Program-made: the position numbers and the translations under genes
Origin: Mauremys mutica
Taxonomy: Eukaryota; Chordata; Testudines; Geoemydidae
DNA: 64,000 nucleotides
NCBI RefSeq assembly: GCF_020497125.1
Contig: NC_059075.1
Coordinates: forward strand, 39,530,003 to 39,594,002
Reading direction: 5' to 3'
Notes under the pieces: generated by a model
What the model was told of the DNA's origin: nothing
Database searches by the model: none
The model's input: the letters and a program-made list of their open reading frames with translations, nothing else
Part shown: positions 1-12,030 of the stretch, piece by piece
Layout: every line of letters starts with the position of its first letter
How positions within the stretch are numbered: the stretch's first letter is position 1

Positions 1-939
1 CCTCCTCTAGGGGAATCTGTCTTCAGAGAGTTTTATAAAAGCTGGAGCCGAATGGTGAATTACTTGCTACCCTGAGGCTCCTTTACCAAAGGGGAACAGG
101 AAACCTAATGACTCCTTGATTCTGGGTCTAGTCTCAGAAGAGACCTCGTCAGAGGTGGAGAGTTTCTGTCCCTCCAAAAACAAGTGGACACAAAACTCCA
201 AGGACTTCTGGTGTCTTTCCTGGTACTGCCCACCTGGGTTTCTGTATGGAGTTATTCTACAGTCATCTAGGGCCTGATCCAAAACCCAGTGAATTCAATG
301 GAAAAAAAACCCCTCCCATTGATTTTAATGAGATTAGGCTCAAACCTATAATACATGACAGCTCAAAATAGTTACTATCTCAATGCACCGGCAGAGGTCT
401 TAGAAAATTACAGGTACAATACACAGGAAACAAAGGCATCACAGTTTCAGTAGCTACATACATCACATTTTCACTTGGAATCATTCTAAACTCAATTTTC
501 CATCTCAGGGTATAAAATAATCTCCTTCTGGGGGGCAGGAGATAATCGTTTCTTCCTATATACATCACAGCACCATAAGCCAGGTCCATTATGAAGGGAT
601 AGGGCTTACTCTCAAGCATCAGGAATTAGTCACTGTATAGGTTAGGATGCTAAGCTGCACGGACCACTGGTCTGATCCTGTACAACAGAAGGAGAGAGAT
701 ATGGGAATACCAGTGGCCTGCTATGGTATGGCAGGAAATAGGATAAATATTCCAATGTTTTGAACCAGTATGGCAATTCTTATGTATGGATAAACGATGA
801 TTCCTAGCAGAAGATTTTTTGGCCCTAATGGAATGTTGTGGCCAAAAAGAAGTGGCTTTCCCTTTGTCAAAAGCCAGGGGAAAGGGAGACTTTGTACAAG
901 TTCTAAGTCTCATTTAACATTACCATTTATGTCACTCAG
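1..939. other. Unassigned non-coding sequence
   Basis: I see no repeat end, gene or RNA that I can name here. The open frames are short and show no recognisable domain. A stretch near 690-800 faintly resembles old LINE-like filler but is too degraded to assign. Confidence 0.4.
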
Positions 940-1179
940 GGTGTGAGTAAGCCACCCCCGAGCGACGTAAATTACACTGACCTAAGCGCCGGTGCAGACA
1001 GTGCTATGTTGGTGGGAGAGCTTTTCCTGCCAACATAGTGACCGCCTCTTGTGGAGGTGGATTTATGATGCTAACAGGAGAGTTCTCTCCCATCGGCATA
1101 GAGTGTCTTCAGCAGATGTGCTGCATCGGTGCAGCTGCGTCGCTGTAGCACTTCTAGTGTAGTCCATGTAGACTAGCCC
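940..1179. mobile_element. Degenerate Harbinger-type MITE
   Basis: The right end reads catgtagactagcccTAA, matching the GTAGAC..CCC terminal signature shared by the better preserved MITEs at 10296, 54921 and 57659, followed by a TAA that could be the 3-bp target duplication. Internal self-complementary blocks (ttggtgggagagc / ttttcctgccaac; ggagagttctctcc) are typical of these hairpin-rich elements. The left end has lost a recognisable terminal repeat, so the start is approximate. Confidence 0.55.
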
Positions 1180-1183
1180 TAAG

Positions 1184-2505
1184 TAGAACAATGTTTTAAC
1201 TTGTAGATGAAGAGCCTATGATAAAGAAACATTTTACATCCGTAAACCAGGGGAAAGGAGAGGAAGGGTAATTCTCTTGTGGTATGTGGAAAGCAGACTT
1301 GTGAGTAAGCAAACTAGTAGTCTGAAGTTCAGATGAGTACCCACATGTTAACTGATCCAATTTCCTTGATTTGCAAACTGTGTCACCCAAAAATGAGCCC
1401 TCTCCAGAGATCTTCTAGTGATTCCTGCTTCTTCTGGAGAGGCGGGAGATGCCATAAGAAGCATTTTTGTTATGAGTTTACTGGTAATTCCACTTTTGGA
1501 AGGAACTGGAAAATACAGAAGCTGACATGAAATATTCATTCAACCCACAAAGTTCTTTTGGAGTTTTAGGGCAAAAGTCTGCGTCAGGTACTATCTCACC
1601 CAAAGTGGCTCATCCAACCCTACCATAACCTTGAGTCAGAAAGAAGGGACGACAGAAGTGGAAAATGTACAGTCCGACTGCCAGTTCTGCGGAGTATGGA
1701 GGTTGGAGGCTGATTTGGATGAGTAGCCAGCATTACACCTCCTGCTCCTGCCTTCTCAATGCAGCACAAACCAGGGTCATCGAGATCCCGCAGAGGAGGA
1801 GATAGTAACAGAAGAAAATGAGATGGAAAGAAAAAAAAGCTTCATGGCTGAATCTGGAGTCTTTGGAGGGCTAAATACATCTCCTTAGCTAACTTAATTA
1901 CACATCAATCTTCCCCAGCTGGAGGAATTGATGAGAAATGGTGTTTCTCTGGCTGACCTCAGAGGACAAACTGGAGGCAAGAGGGAGACGAGGAGAAGGG
2001 TTTTCTCAGTCCAAAAAGAAAAGTAGCTGTTTCTTAGTCCAAAGTTTTTGATTAACCTTTCCTTCACTAACGGTACCAACCTTGTTATTTACAGGGACTG
2101 AAGCTGCCAGAAAGAGAATGTAGGGTGGGGGATTAGATAACGAGTGTTCTTTCTTTCCATCCTGATGCCAGAAGAGGGCTTCCGTAGACTTTGATTTCCC
2201 TCCCATTCCAGTACCACTGGCAGCCCCTGAATTGCAAGTCTGTGGGGGATCCCAAGCAGTGATTAAAGTACAGCCTACCATGTTTAGAAAGGAACAGCTT
2301 CTATTATTCTTGCTGGGAACTCTTAGGGAGCAGCAGACATCCTGATTTCCTTTGTGATTTGCATGATATGCGGGCCTCAGACACTGTGTTTATGCTATGT
2401 GGCTAAATGCACATCTCCTGTGCAGATGATATGTGGCTATAATAATGACTACTGGCAAAGGAAGTTTAAGGTAAGTCTTGTCAAATCTAGGCTGGAGGCC
2501 TGTTA
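1184..2505. other. Unassigned non-coding sequence
   Basis: No repeat ends or coding signal recognised. Open frames are short, overlap each other on both strands and show no domain. Confidence 0.4.
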
Positions 2506-2840
2506 TCAGAGAATCATAGGACTGGAAGGGACTTCGAGAGATCATCTAGTCCAGTCTCCTGCACTCATGGCAGGACTAAGTATTATCTAGACCATTCCTG
2601 ACAGGAGTTTGTCTAACCGGCTCTTAAAAATCTCCAATGATGGAGATTCCACAACTTTCCTTGGCAATTTATTCCAGTGCTTAAACACCCTGACAGTTAG
2701 GAAGTTTTTCCTAATGTCCAACCTAAACCCGCCTTGCTGCAATTTAAGTCCATTGCTTCTTGTCCTATCCTCAGAGGTTAAGAATGATTTTTCTCCCTCC
2801 TCCTTGTAACAACCTTTTATGTACTTGAGAACTGTTATCA

Positions 2841-3688
2841 TGTCCAGAGTGACCTAGGGTCCAGAGTGACCTAGACAAATTGGAGGATTGGGCCAAAAGA
2901 AATCTGATGAGGTTCAACAAGGACAAGTACAGAGTCCTGCACTTAGGAAGGAAGAATCCCATGCACCGCTACAGGCTGGGGACCAACTGGCTAACAACAG
3001 TTCTGCAGAAAAGGACCTGGGGATTACAGTGGACGAGAAGCTGGATATGAGTCAACAGTGTGCCCTCGTTGCCAAGAAGGCCAACGGCATATTGGGCTGT
3101 ATTAGTAGGAGCATTGCCAGCAGATCGAGGGAAGTGATTATTCCCCTCTATTTGACATTGGTGAGGCCACACCTGGAGTATTGCGTCCAGTTTTGGTCCC
3201 CCCCTACAGAAGGGATGTGGACAAATTGGAGAGAGTCCAGTGGAGGGCAACAAAAATGATTAGGGGGCTGGGGCACATGACTTACAAGGAGAGGCTGAGG
3301 GAACTGGGGTTATTTAGTCTGCAGAAGAGAAGAATGAGGGGGGATTTGATAGCAGCCTTCAACTACCTGAAAGGGGGTTCCAAAGAGGAAGGAGCTAGGT
3401 TGTTCTCAGTGGTGGCAGGTGACAGAACAAGGAGCAATGGTCTCAAGTTGCAGTGGGGAAGGTCTAGGTTGGATATTAGGAAACACTATTTCACTAGAAG
3501 GGTGGTGAAGCACTGGAATGAGTTACCTAGGGAGGTGGTGGAATCTCCATCCTTAGAGGTTTTTAAGGCCCAGCTTGACAAAGTCTTGGCTGGGATGATT
3601 TAGTTGGTGTTGGTCCTGCTTTGAGCAGGGGATTGGACTAGATGACCTCCAGAGGTCTCTTCCAACTCTAATATTCTACGATTCTATG
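2841..3688 (+). mobile_element. CR1 LINE 3' fragment, plus strand, inserted in older CR1
   Basis: The 3' end is a clear CR1 tail, with the stretch tggactagatgacctccag followed by attctacgattctatg, the CR1 terminal octamer-like repeat. The 5' end starts inside the older minus-strand CR1 after a duplicated 18-bp word (agagtgacctagggtcc, then agagtgacctaga). The insertion breaks the outer element between atgtcc at 2840 and tcccctc at 3688. It is 5' truncated and lacks the endonuclease and the RT core. Confidence 0.88.
2888..3603 (+). pseudogene. CR1 ORF2 C-terminal fragment, frameshifted
   Basis: The translated plus strand gives the CR1 ORF2 C-terminal region in pieces. One frame covers 2888-3259 with [26 protein letters not shown] and [12 protein letters not shown] second frame covers 3181-3603 with [36 protein letters not shown] and [11 protein letters not shown], ending at a stop shortly before the LINE tail. 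The change of frame lies close to 3195 in a run of C (ggtccccccct), so a single-base indel is the likely cause. The beginning of the first piece is also out of frame with the expected protein. It is a dead 5'-truncated copy that can neither nick DNA nor reverse transcribe. Confidence 0.85.
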
Positions 3689-4580
3689 TCCCCTCTCAAT
3701 CTTCTCTTTTCCAGACTAAACAAACCCATTTTTTACAATCTTCCCTCATAAGTGATGTTTTCTAGACCTTTAATCATTTTTGTTCCTCTTCTCTGGACTT
3801 TCTCCAAAACTTTCCTGAAATGTAGCTCCCAGAACTGGACACAATATTCCGGTTGAGGCCTAATTAGCATGGAGTAGAGTGCAAGAATTACTTCTCGGGT
3901 TTTACTTACAACACTCCTGCTAATACATCCCAGAATGATGTTCGCTTTTTTTGCAACAGTGCTACACTGTTGACTCACTATGATTCCCAGATCTCTTTCC
4001 GCCGTACTCCTTCCTAGGCAGTCATTTCCCATTTTCTATGTGTGCAACTGATGGTTCCTTCTTTGCATTTATCCTTATTGAATTTCATCCTATTTACTTC
4101 AGACTATTTCTCCAGTTTGTCCAGATCATTTTGAATTTTAATCCTATCGTCCAAAGCACTTGCAACCCCTTCCAGCTTGATATCATCCACAAACTTTATA
4201 AGTGTACTCTCTATGACATTATCTAAATGATTGATGTAGATATTGAACAGAACTGGACCCAGAACTTGGATCCCCACTCGTTATGCCCTTCCAGCATGTC
4301 TGTGAACCACTGATAACCGTTATCTCTGGGAATGGTTTTCCAACCAACTTTGCACTCACTTGATAGTAACTCCATCTAGGTTGCATTTCCCTACTTTATG
4401 AGAAGGTATGTGAGAGAGTATCAAAAGCTTTACTAAAGTCAACGTATACCACGTCTGCTGCTTCCCCCCATTCACAAGGCTTGTTACCCTGTCAAAGAAA
4501 GCAGTCAGGATGGTTTGACACAATTTGTTCTTGACAAATCCATGCTGACTCTTATATAACCAGTAGTCTATCTACTATTA

Positions 4581-6570
4581 AAGTATGCATTTCCCATTAC
4601 TTTATCTCATACTCCCAGACTATTAAAGTTACTTGCACTGAGGAGTCCATGTCAAACCCTTATCATCAACTCTGTGTGGCACTGAGATCCAGGTTTCCAC
4701 AGAAACACAATGTGTCAGCATTTTCCCATTGGGCATGTTCATTTTGGGAATTCTTTTTCAGAGTGACAGATCCCAGAGATAACTTTAGATAGTGTTAACC
4801 CCACCAGTACCAACTGCTCAGCCTAAAGATGGCCAGCCCAGGTTATAATCAAATGTGGAAGAGGTTCTTTAAGAACTGGAGATGGGCACTGTAGGTTTGG
4901 AATGCAGTACTCTCAGAGTTTTGGCTGGATAGCTTATGGCAGTATTTTTCCCCCTGAGAGGTAAGGGCATTTAAAGCTTCTTCACAGATTTAGAAGGGAC
5001 CTTGTCAGGACTCAAATCATGGGCTGCTCCTTGGCATAGCTCCATGCCCCTTTTAAACAACCCTTTCCTGAGTTACTAACGACAGATTATCAAATCACTG
5101 AACAGTTTAACAATCTGTTTTTGCTTTTCTCACTGATGCTGTTGGTTTGCTCAGTGCATTTCCTTCATCTTGAGCAATAAAACTAGATCAGTCAGTTTCA
5201 CTTTCTCCTTAGTAACTGCATTTTCTTGCTCAGTAGCCCAGTGAGCTTCTTTTTGGGTTTCAAGCATAGATGGGGGCCGTTCAATCACCTCCAAATACAG
5301 CTGCATTTAAATCCTCTCAAAAAATCATGACAATATAATTCATTTATTCTTCAGTGGGAGAGGTGTTGCATTTTAAATCCAAACCTCCATTTTGAGTCTA
5401 ACTAAGTTGCACATATCAAGTTTCATGGTCTAGTGTCTGAGCACTAATGCACACGTGGCAACAGCAGAAAGCTAAAGGAATAAATGCAAACTTGTCTGCC
5501 CTGGAACTTTGCTGCCCTTAGGCATGAGCCAGAAATAATCCCAGAGGCAGGATGCAAATAAAATGTCTCCTCAGCTCTCAGGCTTTAATGCATTTTACCT
5601 TAAACATTTACATTAACAGATGGGCCCCTGCAGTCCTATAAAGTCGCTTCTGAGTTCATTTTCATGTCACTCTCGGTCCCATTTATCACCGTCAGGCAAC
5701 AGAGAATGTCACTGGGAGGTTGAACCAGGAAGGGGACAAACTGTTTGAAGCAATTGACCTTACTTTAAAAAAGATTACTAAAAAAAACATTATTAAAAAA
5801 AAGACAAAAGTGACAGGAAAAGGAAAGAAGGTGAAGCACTGGTCAGATGACCCAGTGTGCCAAATTATAGAGCATTCTTTGCAGTCAACCAGTTGCACTG
5901 CTCCTCCGGCTGAACATTCCGATACCACTTCTCTAAACTGGGATGTGCTCAGATGTGGAACAGGCATGGACTGGCTCATACCCACTTGAGGGAGAGAGAC
6001 TGATCATTCCCTTTGATTCAGGAAAGGGGAGGATACAGCCACAGACTGCTCCACGCACTCTAGTAGGACGGGGAACTGCCTCAGGCCTGTCCTTATCTGT
6101 CTAACTTCGGGCTTTTGTGGGATTCTTCAAGCCAGCCTTCAAAATCTCATCACTTCCAGTGCAGCAGCTGTGAAAATGATATTGGATAGACTAGAGGAGG
6201 ATAGACAGTTCTTGAGCTTTTGCAACCCACATGTGGCTGGAGTCCCTTACAGTTGGGGAGTATATCATCAGATTATTTGTGTCATTTTTATTTTGTCAAA
6301 TGGCAAAGAGAAACTGTAGGGACAGGAGGGTCTGCACACAGGAAAATCTCAAATGGAGGGGAAAGAGCCAAGTTTGGTTCAGCTGTACTCAGTGGAGGCT
6401 AGGGACAGGAACTGATGGAAATAGGCACAACATGGTGCAGTTTCATTTAGGGGCTGCAGGGGGGACATAGCAGTAGACTAGTTCCACTCATGTCACTGGG
6501 GTTTATTTCTATCTTAGGTACTTATAGTCCCCATCACTGTAGTATCTGAGCCCCTCACAATACCCCTGTG
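4581..6570. other. Unassigned non-coding sequence
   Basis: No transposon ends or gene found. The segment about 5050-5720 is AT-rich and low in recognisable repeats; it could be unique host sequence. The open frames at 5692-5989 on both strands are mirror images over an A/T-rich tract and look accidental. Confidence 0.35.
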
Positions 6571-6574
6571 AGGT

Positions 6575-6725
6575 ATGGAAGTGCTAGTATCCCTGTTATA
6601 CAGTGGGAACTGAGGCACAGGGAAACTCAGTGACTTGCTCAGTGTCACACAGGAAGCCTCTGGAGGAGCAGGGTCCTGAACCTAAGTCCCAAGCTAGTGC
6701 CCTAAGCATTAGACCTTCCTCTGGA
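6575..6725 (-). repeat. MIR-type SINE remnant
   Basis: Read on the plus strand, this is the reversed MIR core: cagtgggaactgaggcacag, then gtgacttgctcagtgtcaca, then a stretch matching the 5' half of MIR. MIR is an ancient amniote tRNA-derived SINE. Similarity is partial and I assign the family from the core words only. Confidence 0.65.
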
Positions 6726-7036
6726 TCACTCAACTAGAGGTGCTGGAACTAGGGGTGCTGGGGGTGCTGCAGCACCCCGTAGCTTCAAGTGGTTTCCATC
6801 ATATACAGGATTTACAGTTTGATTTAATGGCTCTCAGCACCCAATTGTTCCAGCGCCCCTGCACTCAACCATCTTTACTTCTATGGGAGCCAGACTTAGG
6901 CATGGGGTGAAACTAATACTGGTCTGTTTTCCTTCTGGGTGACAGGGAAGGGAGGAAAAGAGCCACACACCATTCCGTTCTCACTCTGGGAGATCAGGCT
7001 TTCACTTATTAAACAGTAGTATATTTTACAACTCTA

Positions 7037-7232
7037 TGGGCTTATCTACACAAACAGAGTCTGTGAAAAGCTACAGTGCGCTTTGGAACACAGGAGATTG
7101 AAGCACACTTAGGAACATTTAATGCGCAGCAGCAGCATCCACACGGACACTTACTGCATGGCAGGCTAGTGCACTTTAGATTTACATTCCAGTTTGCCAT
7201 GGACGTGTTTTATAGTCAAGCCCCCAATCACT
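7037..7232. mobile_element. Degenerate Harbinger-type MITE remnant
   Basis: The left end gggcttatctacacaaac resembles the terminal repeat GGGCTTGTCTACAC seen in other MITEs of this window. Short inverted words occur inside (agtgcgctttgg / gtgcacttt). The right end is not clear and the boundaries are approximate. Confidence 0.4.
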
Positions 7233-8785
7233 TCAGGGAACAGGATACACTGCATCTATGCTGTCTGTCTGGAGAGGCTACATTCCAGATTTGCACATGA
7301 GACTATCATAAAAAAAACCACACTACAGTTTTCTGCAGTAAAGATCCAGCTTACAATAGCGAGCACACACTGTTTTGGAATATTACTAAACGATACCACA
7401 CTATTGAAAAAGGGGGAGATCTGCCTATTCCCACAATCTTTAATCTTGACGCCTTTCAGTTTTGTCCAAAGTGTTTAGGCAACAGTGAAAATGACAATTC
7501 CACACCATGGGTTCCTTGGTGGCCATCCACGCCTTGTATAACTCCACTAAAGTAACTGGAGTTACACCAAGGATGAATTTAGACCAGGCTGCCTTCGGAA
7601 AAATAGTTGAGGCTGCCAAATTCATTTCATATGTGATTTATGCCTACCACCTTAGAAGAGGGTGAAGGAATATGTACTAGGTTGCAATGCTCTCTGGATC
7701 TCAGGGGCCAGTTAGCAGAAAATCAAGCTTCAGAAAACAGGGACACAGAGGAAAGTACCCTGAGTTGTTGCTAAATTCTTCTCTGAGGGTATGATGCTTG
7801 GTGATTTATGATAATCTCATATTTCTTCCCTTCCCCACAGTTGAGCAGTGTGTGCCTTGGGAAAACCTCTGATCCTAACATGAGTCAGTAGTTCTCATGG
7901 TAAGCCATAATTTCTATTTATTTCACTTGTTCTTTGTTGAAAACACTGTTGGGCACCTAGCAATCAAAGCTAGCCACATTATGACAATGGACACGGCCTG
8001 AGAGCTGCTGGACGTTACATGGATCAAGGAATCATTGCTCTTCCTCCTTGTAAATGTATGCCGGGTTAGATTTAAATGATGGAGGGAGTAGAGAGAGGAA
8101 GGAGAGACCTGTACAGGTTTGCAAGATGCTCGGATTGCACAGTGACACTTACATTATTTATATATTAATAATGGCAGTATTGCTAGCTGGTATGGGGATG
8201 GTATAAATTAGTTCAGATAAAACAACAACCTTTTGCCCCAAACTCTTTGAGATTCAAATAATTAGGGGGGTTTCATTGACTGTTTTTCTTTATTGTGTGT
8301 TCCTTTTCACAGAGGTCTCTAATTCTGGGCTGTGGCCGGGTCTTGAAATGGAAGCACCTCAGCAGAAGATGTTCTCTCAATATTTCCAGTGGAGCCAAAA
8401 TTGGGAAGCACTGGGAATTTGGCAATGATACACTATTTCCAGCCCAATCTGACAACCAAAAAGTTTGGATTGTAAAGATGAGCAGCTGCCATTTGGAGGC
8501 TTCTGCAAATCAAGCTTCCAACTCTGCCACGGTTCACCTGTGCTGACTGATAATGCAATCCTGGGTGTTCATGCATTCCTGATGCAGTATCACAGCAGAC
8601 TCAGTGGGTTGGCAATGGGATGGGATTCACGAGTTTTGCTGTTACTGTTCCCCTTGTTCTGCCATCATGAGCCCTTTGGTCATCAGAGCTGGTGAAATTT
8701 TTCAGCCAAAACTTTTTGCTCCAAAAAAAATGCAGATTCAGGTCAACAAATATTTCACAAATGTGTGTCACTTTCAGCTAACGCA
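7233..8785. other. Unassigned non-coding sequence
   Basis: No repeat ends or coding signal recognised in this stretch. Confidence 0.35.
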
Positions 8786-8855
8786 TAGATTCCAAGGCCG
8801 GAAGAGACCATTGTGATCAAAACCAAAAAAAATTAAAATAAAAATAAAAATAAAT
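8786..8855 (-). repeat. LINE 3'-end fragment with A-rich tract
   Basis: The words atagattccaaggccggaag and accattgtgatca are the reversed 3' end of a CR1/L3-type LINE seen widely in reptiles. They run straight into an A-rich tract (aaaattaaaataaaaataaa). The fragment is only about 40 bp of LINE. Confidence 0.5.
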
Positions 8856-9416
8856 CAGAAATGTGGAAACAGTTTGTTTTGACATTATTGAAATGAACAG
8901 TTTTTTTTTCTGGCTAGATTCACAAGGGAATTTAGGTACCACCCACAAAATTGGTGGTGCTGGTGCCACTGCCATCTCCTTTCTACCCAATTGCCCAGTG
9001 AATCTGAATAGTTCTGCAGAGAAGCTGCCTCCCAGGGCAGCTGTCTCTTGCAAGTAGGGTTTTGTGGCAACTATCAGGAAAGCAAGTCTGACTGCACCTC
9101 CATGACCCTCACCTAGACCTTTTCATCAATCACGTTCCTTTTCTGGGGCTGCCACAGTCACCACTGGGCAGACAGATATGTGGGTGTATACATTTCTGTG
9201 TGCTACTGCAATTTGAATAATAAATAGTACAGACTTGTGCCCATTTCCCCAGACACGACTACATGCAGCAGTATGTTAAGCGCTGATGATCATGCTGTTC
9301 TCAGAGTCAGTCCCTACAGTCAGAGGAAACCAACAGGTAAACAATAGATCAGAGTGAAAGAACAGTATATCTACTGCTGCCTCTTCACTCTGTGCACCAT
9401 GGCCTCCTACTGAATG
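8856..9416. other. Unassigned non-coding sequence
   Basis: No feature recognised. Short open frames on both strands overlap and show no domain. Confidence 0.35.
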
Positions 9417-9424
9417 GAATACAT

Positions 9425-9735
9425 CAGGGGTAGGCAACCTATGGCAGGCGTGCCGAAGGCAGCACATGAGCTGATTTTCAGTGGCACTCACACTGCCCGG
9501 GTCCTGGCCACTGCTCTGGGGGGCTCTGCATTTTAATTTAATTTTAAATGAAGCTTCTTAAGCATTTTAAAAACCTTATTTATTTTACATACAACAATAG
9601 TTTAGTTATAGATTATAGACTTACAGAAAGAGACCTTCTAAAAACATTAACATGCATTACTGGCATGCAAAACCTTAACTTAGAGTGAATAAATGACGAC
9701 TCGGTACCGCACTTGTGAAAGGTTGCTGACCCCTG
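9425..9735. mobile_element. hAT-type MITE, 311 bp, perfect 8-bp target duplication
   Basis: The ends are inverted: caggggtaggcaacct at the left and aggttgctgacccctg at the right, with two mismatches. The element is flanked by the exact 8-bp duplication GAATACAT at 9417-9424 and 9736-9743. An 8-bp duplication with CAGGGG termini is the hAT signature. The interior is AT-rich, has no coding capacity and includes a pseudo-palindromic tgcattactggcatgca. It would have been moved by a hAT transposase supplied elsewhere. Confidence 0.92.
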
Positions 9736-9743
9736 GAATACAT

Positions 9744-10292
9744 ATTACAACTTCTCAGAGGGTCATACTATTGACTAAAGTAGTGGTTCTGCTTTTTTAG
9801 CTCACTGGGTAGAAGCCTGTGTTTTGGGACTCAAAGGCTATAAAATTCTACACCTCAAGGCCATGAGCAAGATAGCTGTGCTGTGTAGCAGTGGTGCAGC
9901 CACATTACAGAAATAGCAGGGGAGCAGGAATGAAAATACATTAGCCCTACAGCCTCTTTGAGAGAAGCAAACAAGACAGGAAAAAATGGGCGTAGTGCAT
10001 GTCCCCTTCAACATGGCTGCAACTATATGCAGACACATGCAATGACAGTGCAATGTTACAGCATTTTTGTCTTCTGCCTATAAAAACAAAAGTGCATCCT
10101 CGCTCCAGGTTTTACACACCTGGATTTCAAATAGATATGCTGGTCATCTTCAAACAGCAGCATTCACCAGAAGCAATCATGCAGTGGCATATGATAGGGG
10201 AGAGCTCTCCAGTTAGTAATTGTCGATGCTGGGGATTTGCCTCTAACAGACACGGTTGTGGCTGCATTGATGCAAACTCCAAGCACAGGAGC
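9744..10292. other. Unassigned non-coding sequence
   Basis: No repeat or gene recognised between the hAT MITE and the Harbinger-type MITE. Confidence 0.35.
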
Positions 10293-10295
10293 TTA

Positions 10296-10589
10296 GGCCT
10301 GGTCTACACTGGGGGGGGGTTCGATCTAAGGTACGCAACTTCAGCTACGCGAATAGTGTAGCTGAAGTCGAAGTACCTTAGTTCGAATTACTTACCCGTC
10401 CTCACAGCGCAGGATCGACGTCCGCGGCTCCCCCGTCGACTCCGCCACCGCCGTTCGCGTTGGTGGAGTTCCGGAGTCGACGGGAGCACGTTCGGAGTTC
10501 GATATATCGCGTCTAGATGAGACGCGATATATCAAACTCCGAGAAATCAATTGCTACCCGCCGATATGGCGGGTAGTGAAGACGTACCC
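10296..10589. mobile_element. Harbinger-type MITE with several internal hairpins, TTA target duplication
   Basis: The element begins ggcctggtctacac and ends gtgaagacgtaccc, an 11 of 14 inverted match, and is flanked by TTA at 10293-10295 and 10590-10592. A 3-bp TWA duplication is the PIF/Harbinger rule. The interior is CpG-rich and contains at least four near-perfect hairpins: about 10330-10380, the GTCGAC-centred pair at 10435-10480, an arm of 18 bp around tctagatgaga at 10498-10540, and ctacccgcc/ggcgggtag at 10553-10576. The retained CpGs suggest a fairly young copy. Confidence 0.85.
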
Positions 10590-10592
10590 TTA

Positions 10593-12018
10593 GGATGGTT
10601 TACCCTATTTGCTACAGTGTATCTTACCCCCGCTAGAGAAAGGGGGAAGGTGTGCCAGTGCATACTGCGGCTTATAGCAGCTTTATATGTGTACATTGGG
10701 GGTTCCCAATATAGTTCTATCAGTGGCTGTAGGTGGAGAAAATCCCTAGTGAAGAAAAGTCTCAAAACAGGAAACAACTGTGTGGTTGGTACCTGTTGGC
10801 CAATGTTAACTGACTTTTTAATGTTGACTGACCAGCGTGTGTGCGTGTGTATGGACCCCTCCCTCCTTCAGTGTGCGCGTGAGTACACGCACACACTAAC
10901 TCTATGGAAGCAATTCCTGGAACAAAACCAAGCTGCTTCTCATTTTAGAAATTGACAGCCCAACAACTGCTAGAGGAGAGAAATCCAGCCAGTCAATGAA
11001 TGGGATTGTGGTGGCGAGTCTTTCTTATGAACCTTTTTTGCTTATGAACCTTCTCTTCTTCTTTCAGCAAGTGTTGATTTGAGCAAGTCACATGTATAGT
11101 ACTAATTCTGCAGAGAAAGGGAGGGAGGGAGTGCGCACTGCGCAGCAAACTATGACTGCAAATGATGGGTCCCAGGGGAACTGGCAACACAGATGTCATA
11201 AAAAACCCTTTCAAAAATTGTATACAAAGACACAGCTGTGTGCTCGGAAGAAAAACAGGTGGCACTGGAATCAAGGGCTGATGAAATGTGGAAATAAACT
11301 GTCATGGGAACCCTTACAGGAGCAGGCGTGGCTTTCTCCACTCCCTTTCCAGAAAATACTAAGGTTAAATAGCCCTCCTGAAACTAAGTGGCCAAGCTTT
11401 CCTCAAGCTCAGAATCTCTCTCCAATCACTGTACATTATTACAAGCTACATAATACATCTGAAGTCAGCTGGCATCACAGGCCCCCCAGCAACTCACAGG
11501 ATCAATCCTTTCTTACCATTGGAGAGTTCTGTTCAGGAGCAGCTGTTTTTTCAGTGCTTTTTTCTCCAGTTTTAGTCTTACGTTAAGGGGGTCGAGGGGA
11601 CTCCCATCTTCTCCTCTCAAGGTCAGTGAGCCAAGGTCAAGAGACAGTCAGGGGCTGAGGCAGTGGGGGACCCAGGAGGCTGCTGGCTGCCATTTTCTGG
11701 TTCTTCTCCTCACTAGAGCAAGTTGTTTCCTTAACCCTAATCTGTTATTTTGTAGACAAATCCTCTGTGTGTGACAGATTTTGAAGAGCCTTGCAGCTCC
11801 CCCTCAGAAGTTAGGATCACCTTGCCCTTAAATCTGGCCTATTAGAACGTGAGGCCGTGCAATTTACCGCAGCAAATTAAAATTCTAGTTTAAGAGGTCA
11901 GTTGGTCTCCGTTTCAGGCCCTGGGGAGCTCAGTGCATTGGTGACCTTTTACACGCTAGAGAACTTTTAACGTACACTGTGAAAAGTGATCTGATAGAAA
12001 TGACAGTGTGGGGCTCCC
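10593..12018. other. Unassigned non-coding sequence
   Basis: No mobile element end recognised. The frame at 11092-11586 plus is open for 164 codons but shows no domain, no codon bias I can detect and sits over repeat-like filler, so I do not call it a gene. Confidence 0.35.
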
Positions 12019-12030
12019 TATTTAGTCTTT

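Larger units (their letters stand above)
2587..4032 (-). pseudogene. CR1 ORF2 (reverse transcriptase) C-terminal fragment, split
   Basis: Two pieces of one decayed LINE frame are visible. The piece at 2587-2841 encodes the extreme C-terminus of the CR1 ORF2 protein, with the family signatures [17 protein letters not shown] and KHWNKLP. The piece at 3733-4032 encodes the part before it, with [21 protein letters not shown] and EYCVQFW. In life the ORF2 protein is the endonuclease and reverse transcriptase that copies CR1 RNA into a nicked chromosome. Here the frame is interrupted by another CR1 of 848 bp and by stop codons, and the N-terminal endonuclease and catalytic RT domain are missing, so it cannot be functional. 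Confidence 0.8.
2506..4580 (-). mobile_element. CR1 LINE, minus strand, 5' truncated, interrupted
   Basis: The left edge at about 2510 is the reversed CR1 3' end (agaatcataggactggaagg). The reading then runs backwards through the C-terminal part of the CR1 reverse transcriptase frame and on to about 4580, where the similarity fades. It is split at 2840/3688 by a second CR1 in the opposite orientation. The sequence resumes after the insert with tcccctctcaatc, the expected continuation after the word atgtcc at 2840. Only the 3' part of the element is present, as is usual for CR1. Confidence 0.85.

Noticed and set aside
10842..10895. Regulatory element at the gtgtgtgcgtgtgt and cacacgcac words
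   Set aside because: Alternating GT/AC simple sequence without further support.
11092..11586. 164-codon open frame on the plus strand
   Set aside because: No domain, no splice context and no family words; chance is sufficient in 64 kb.
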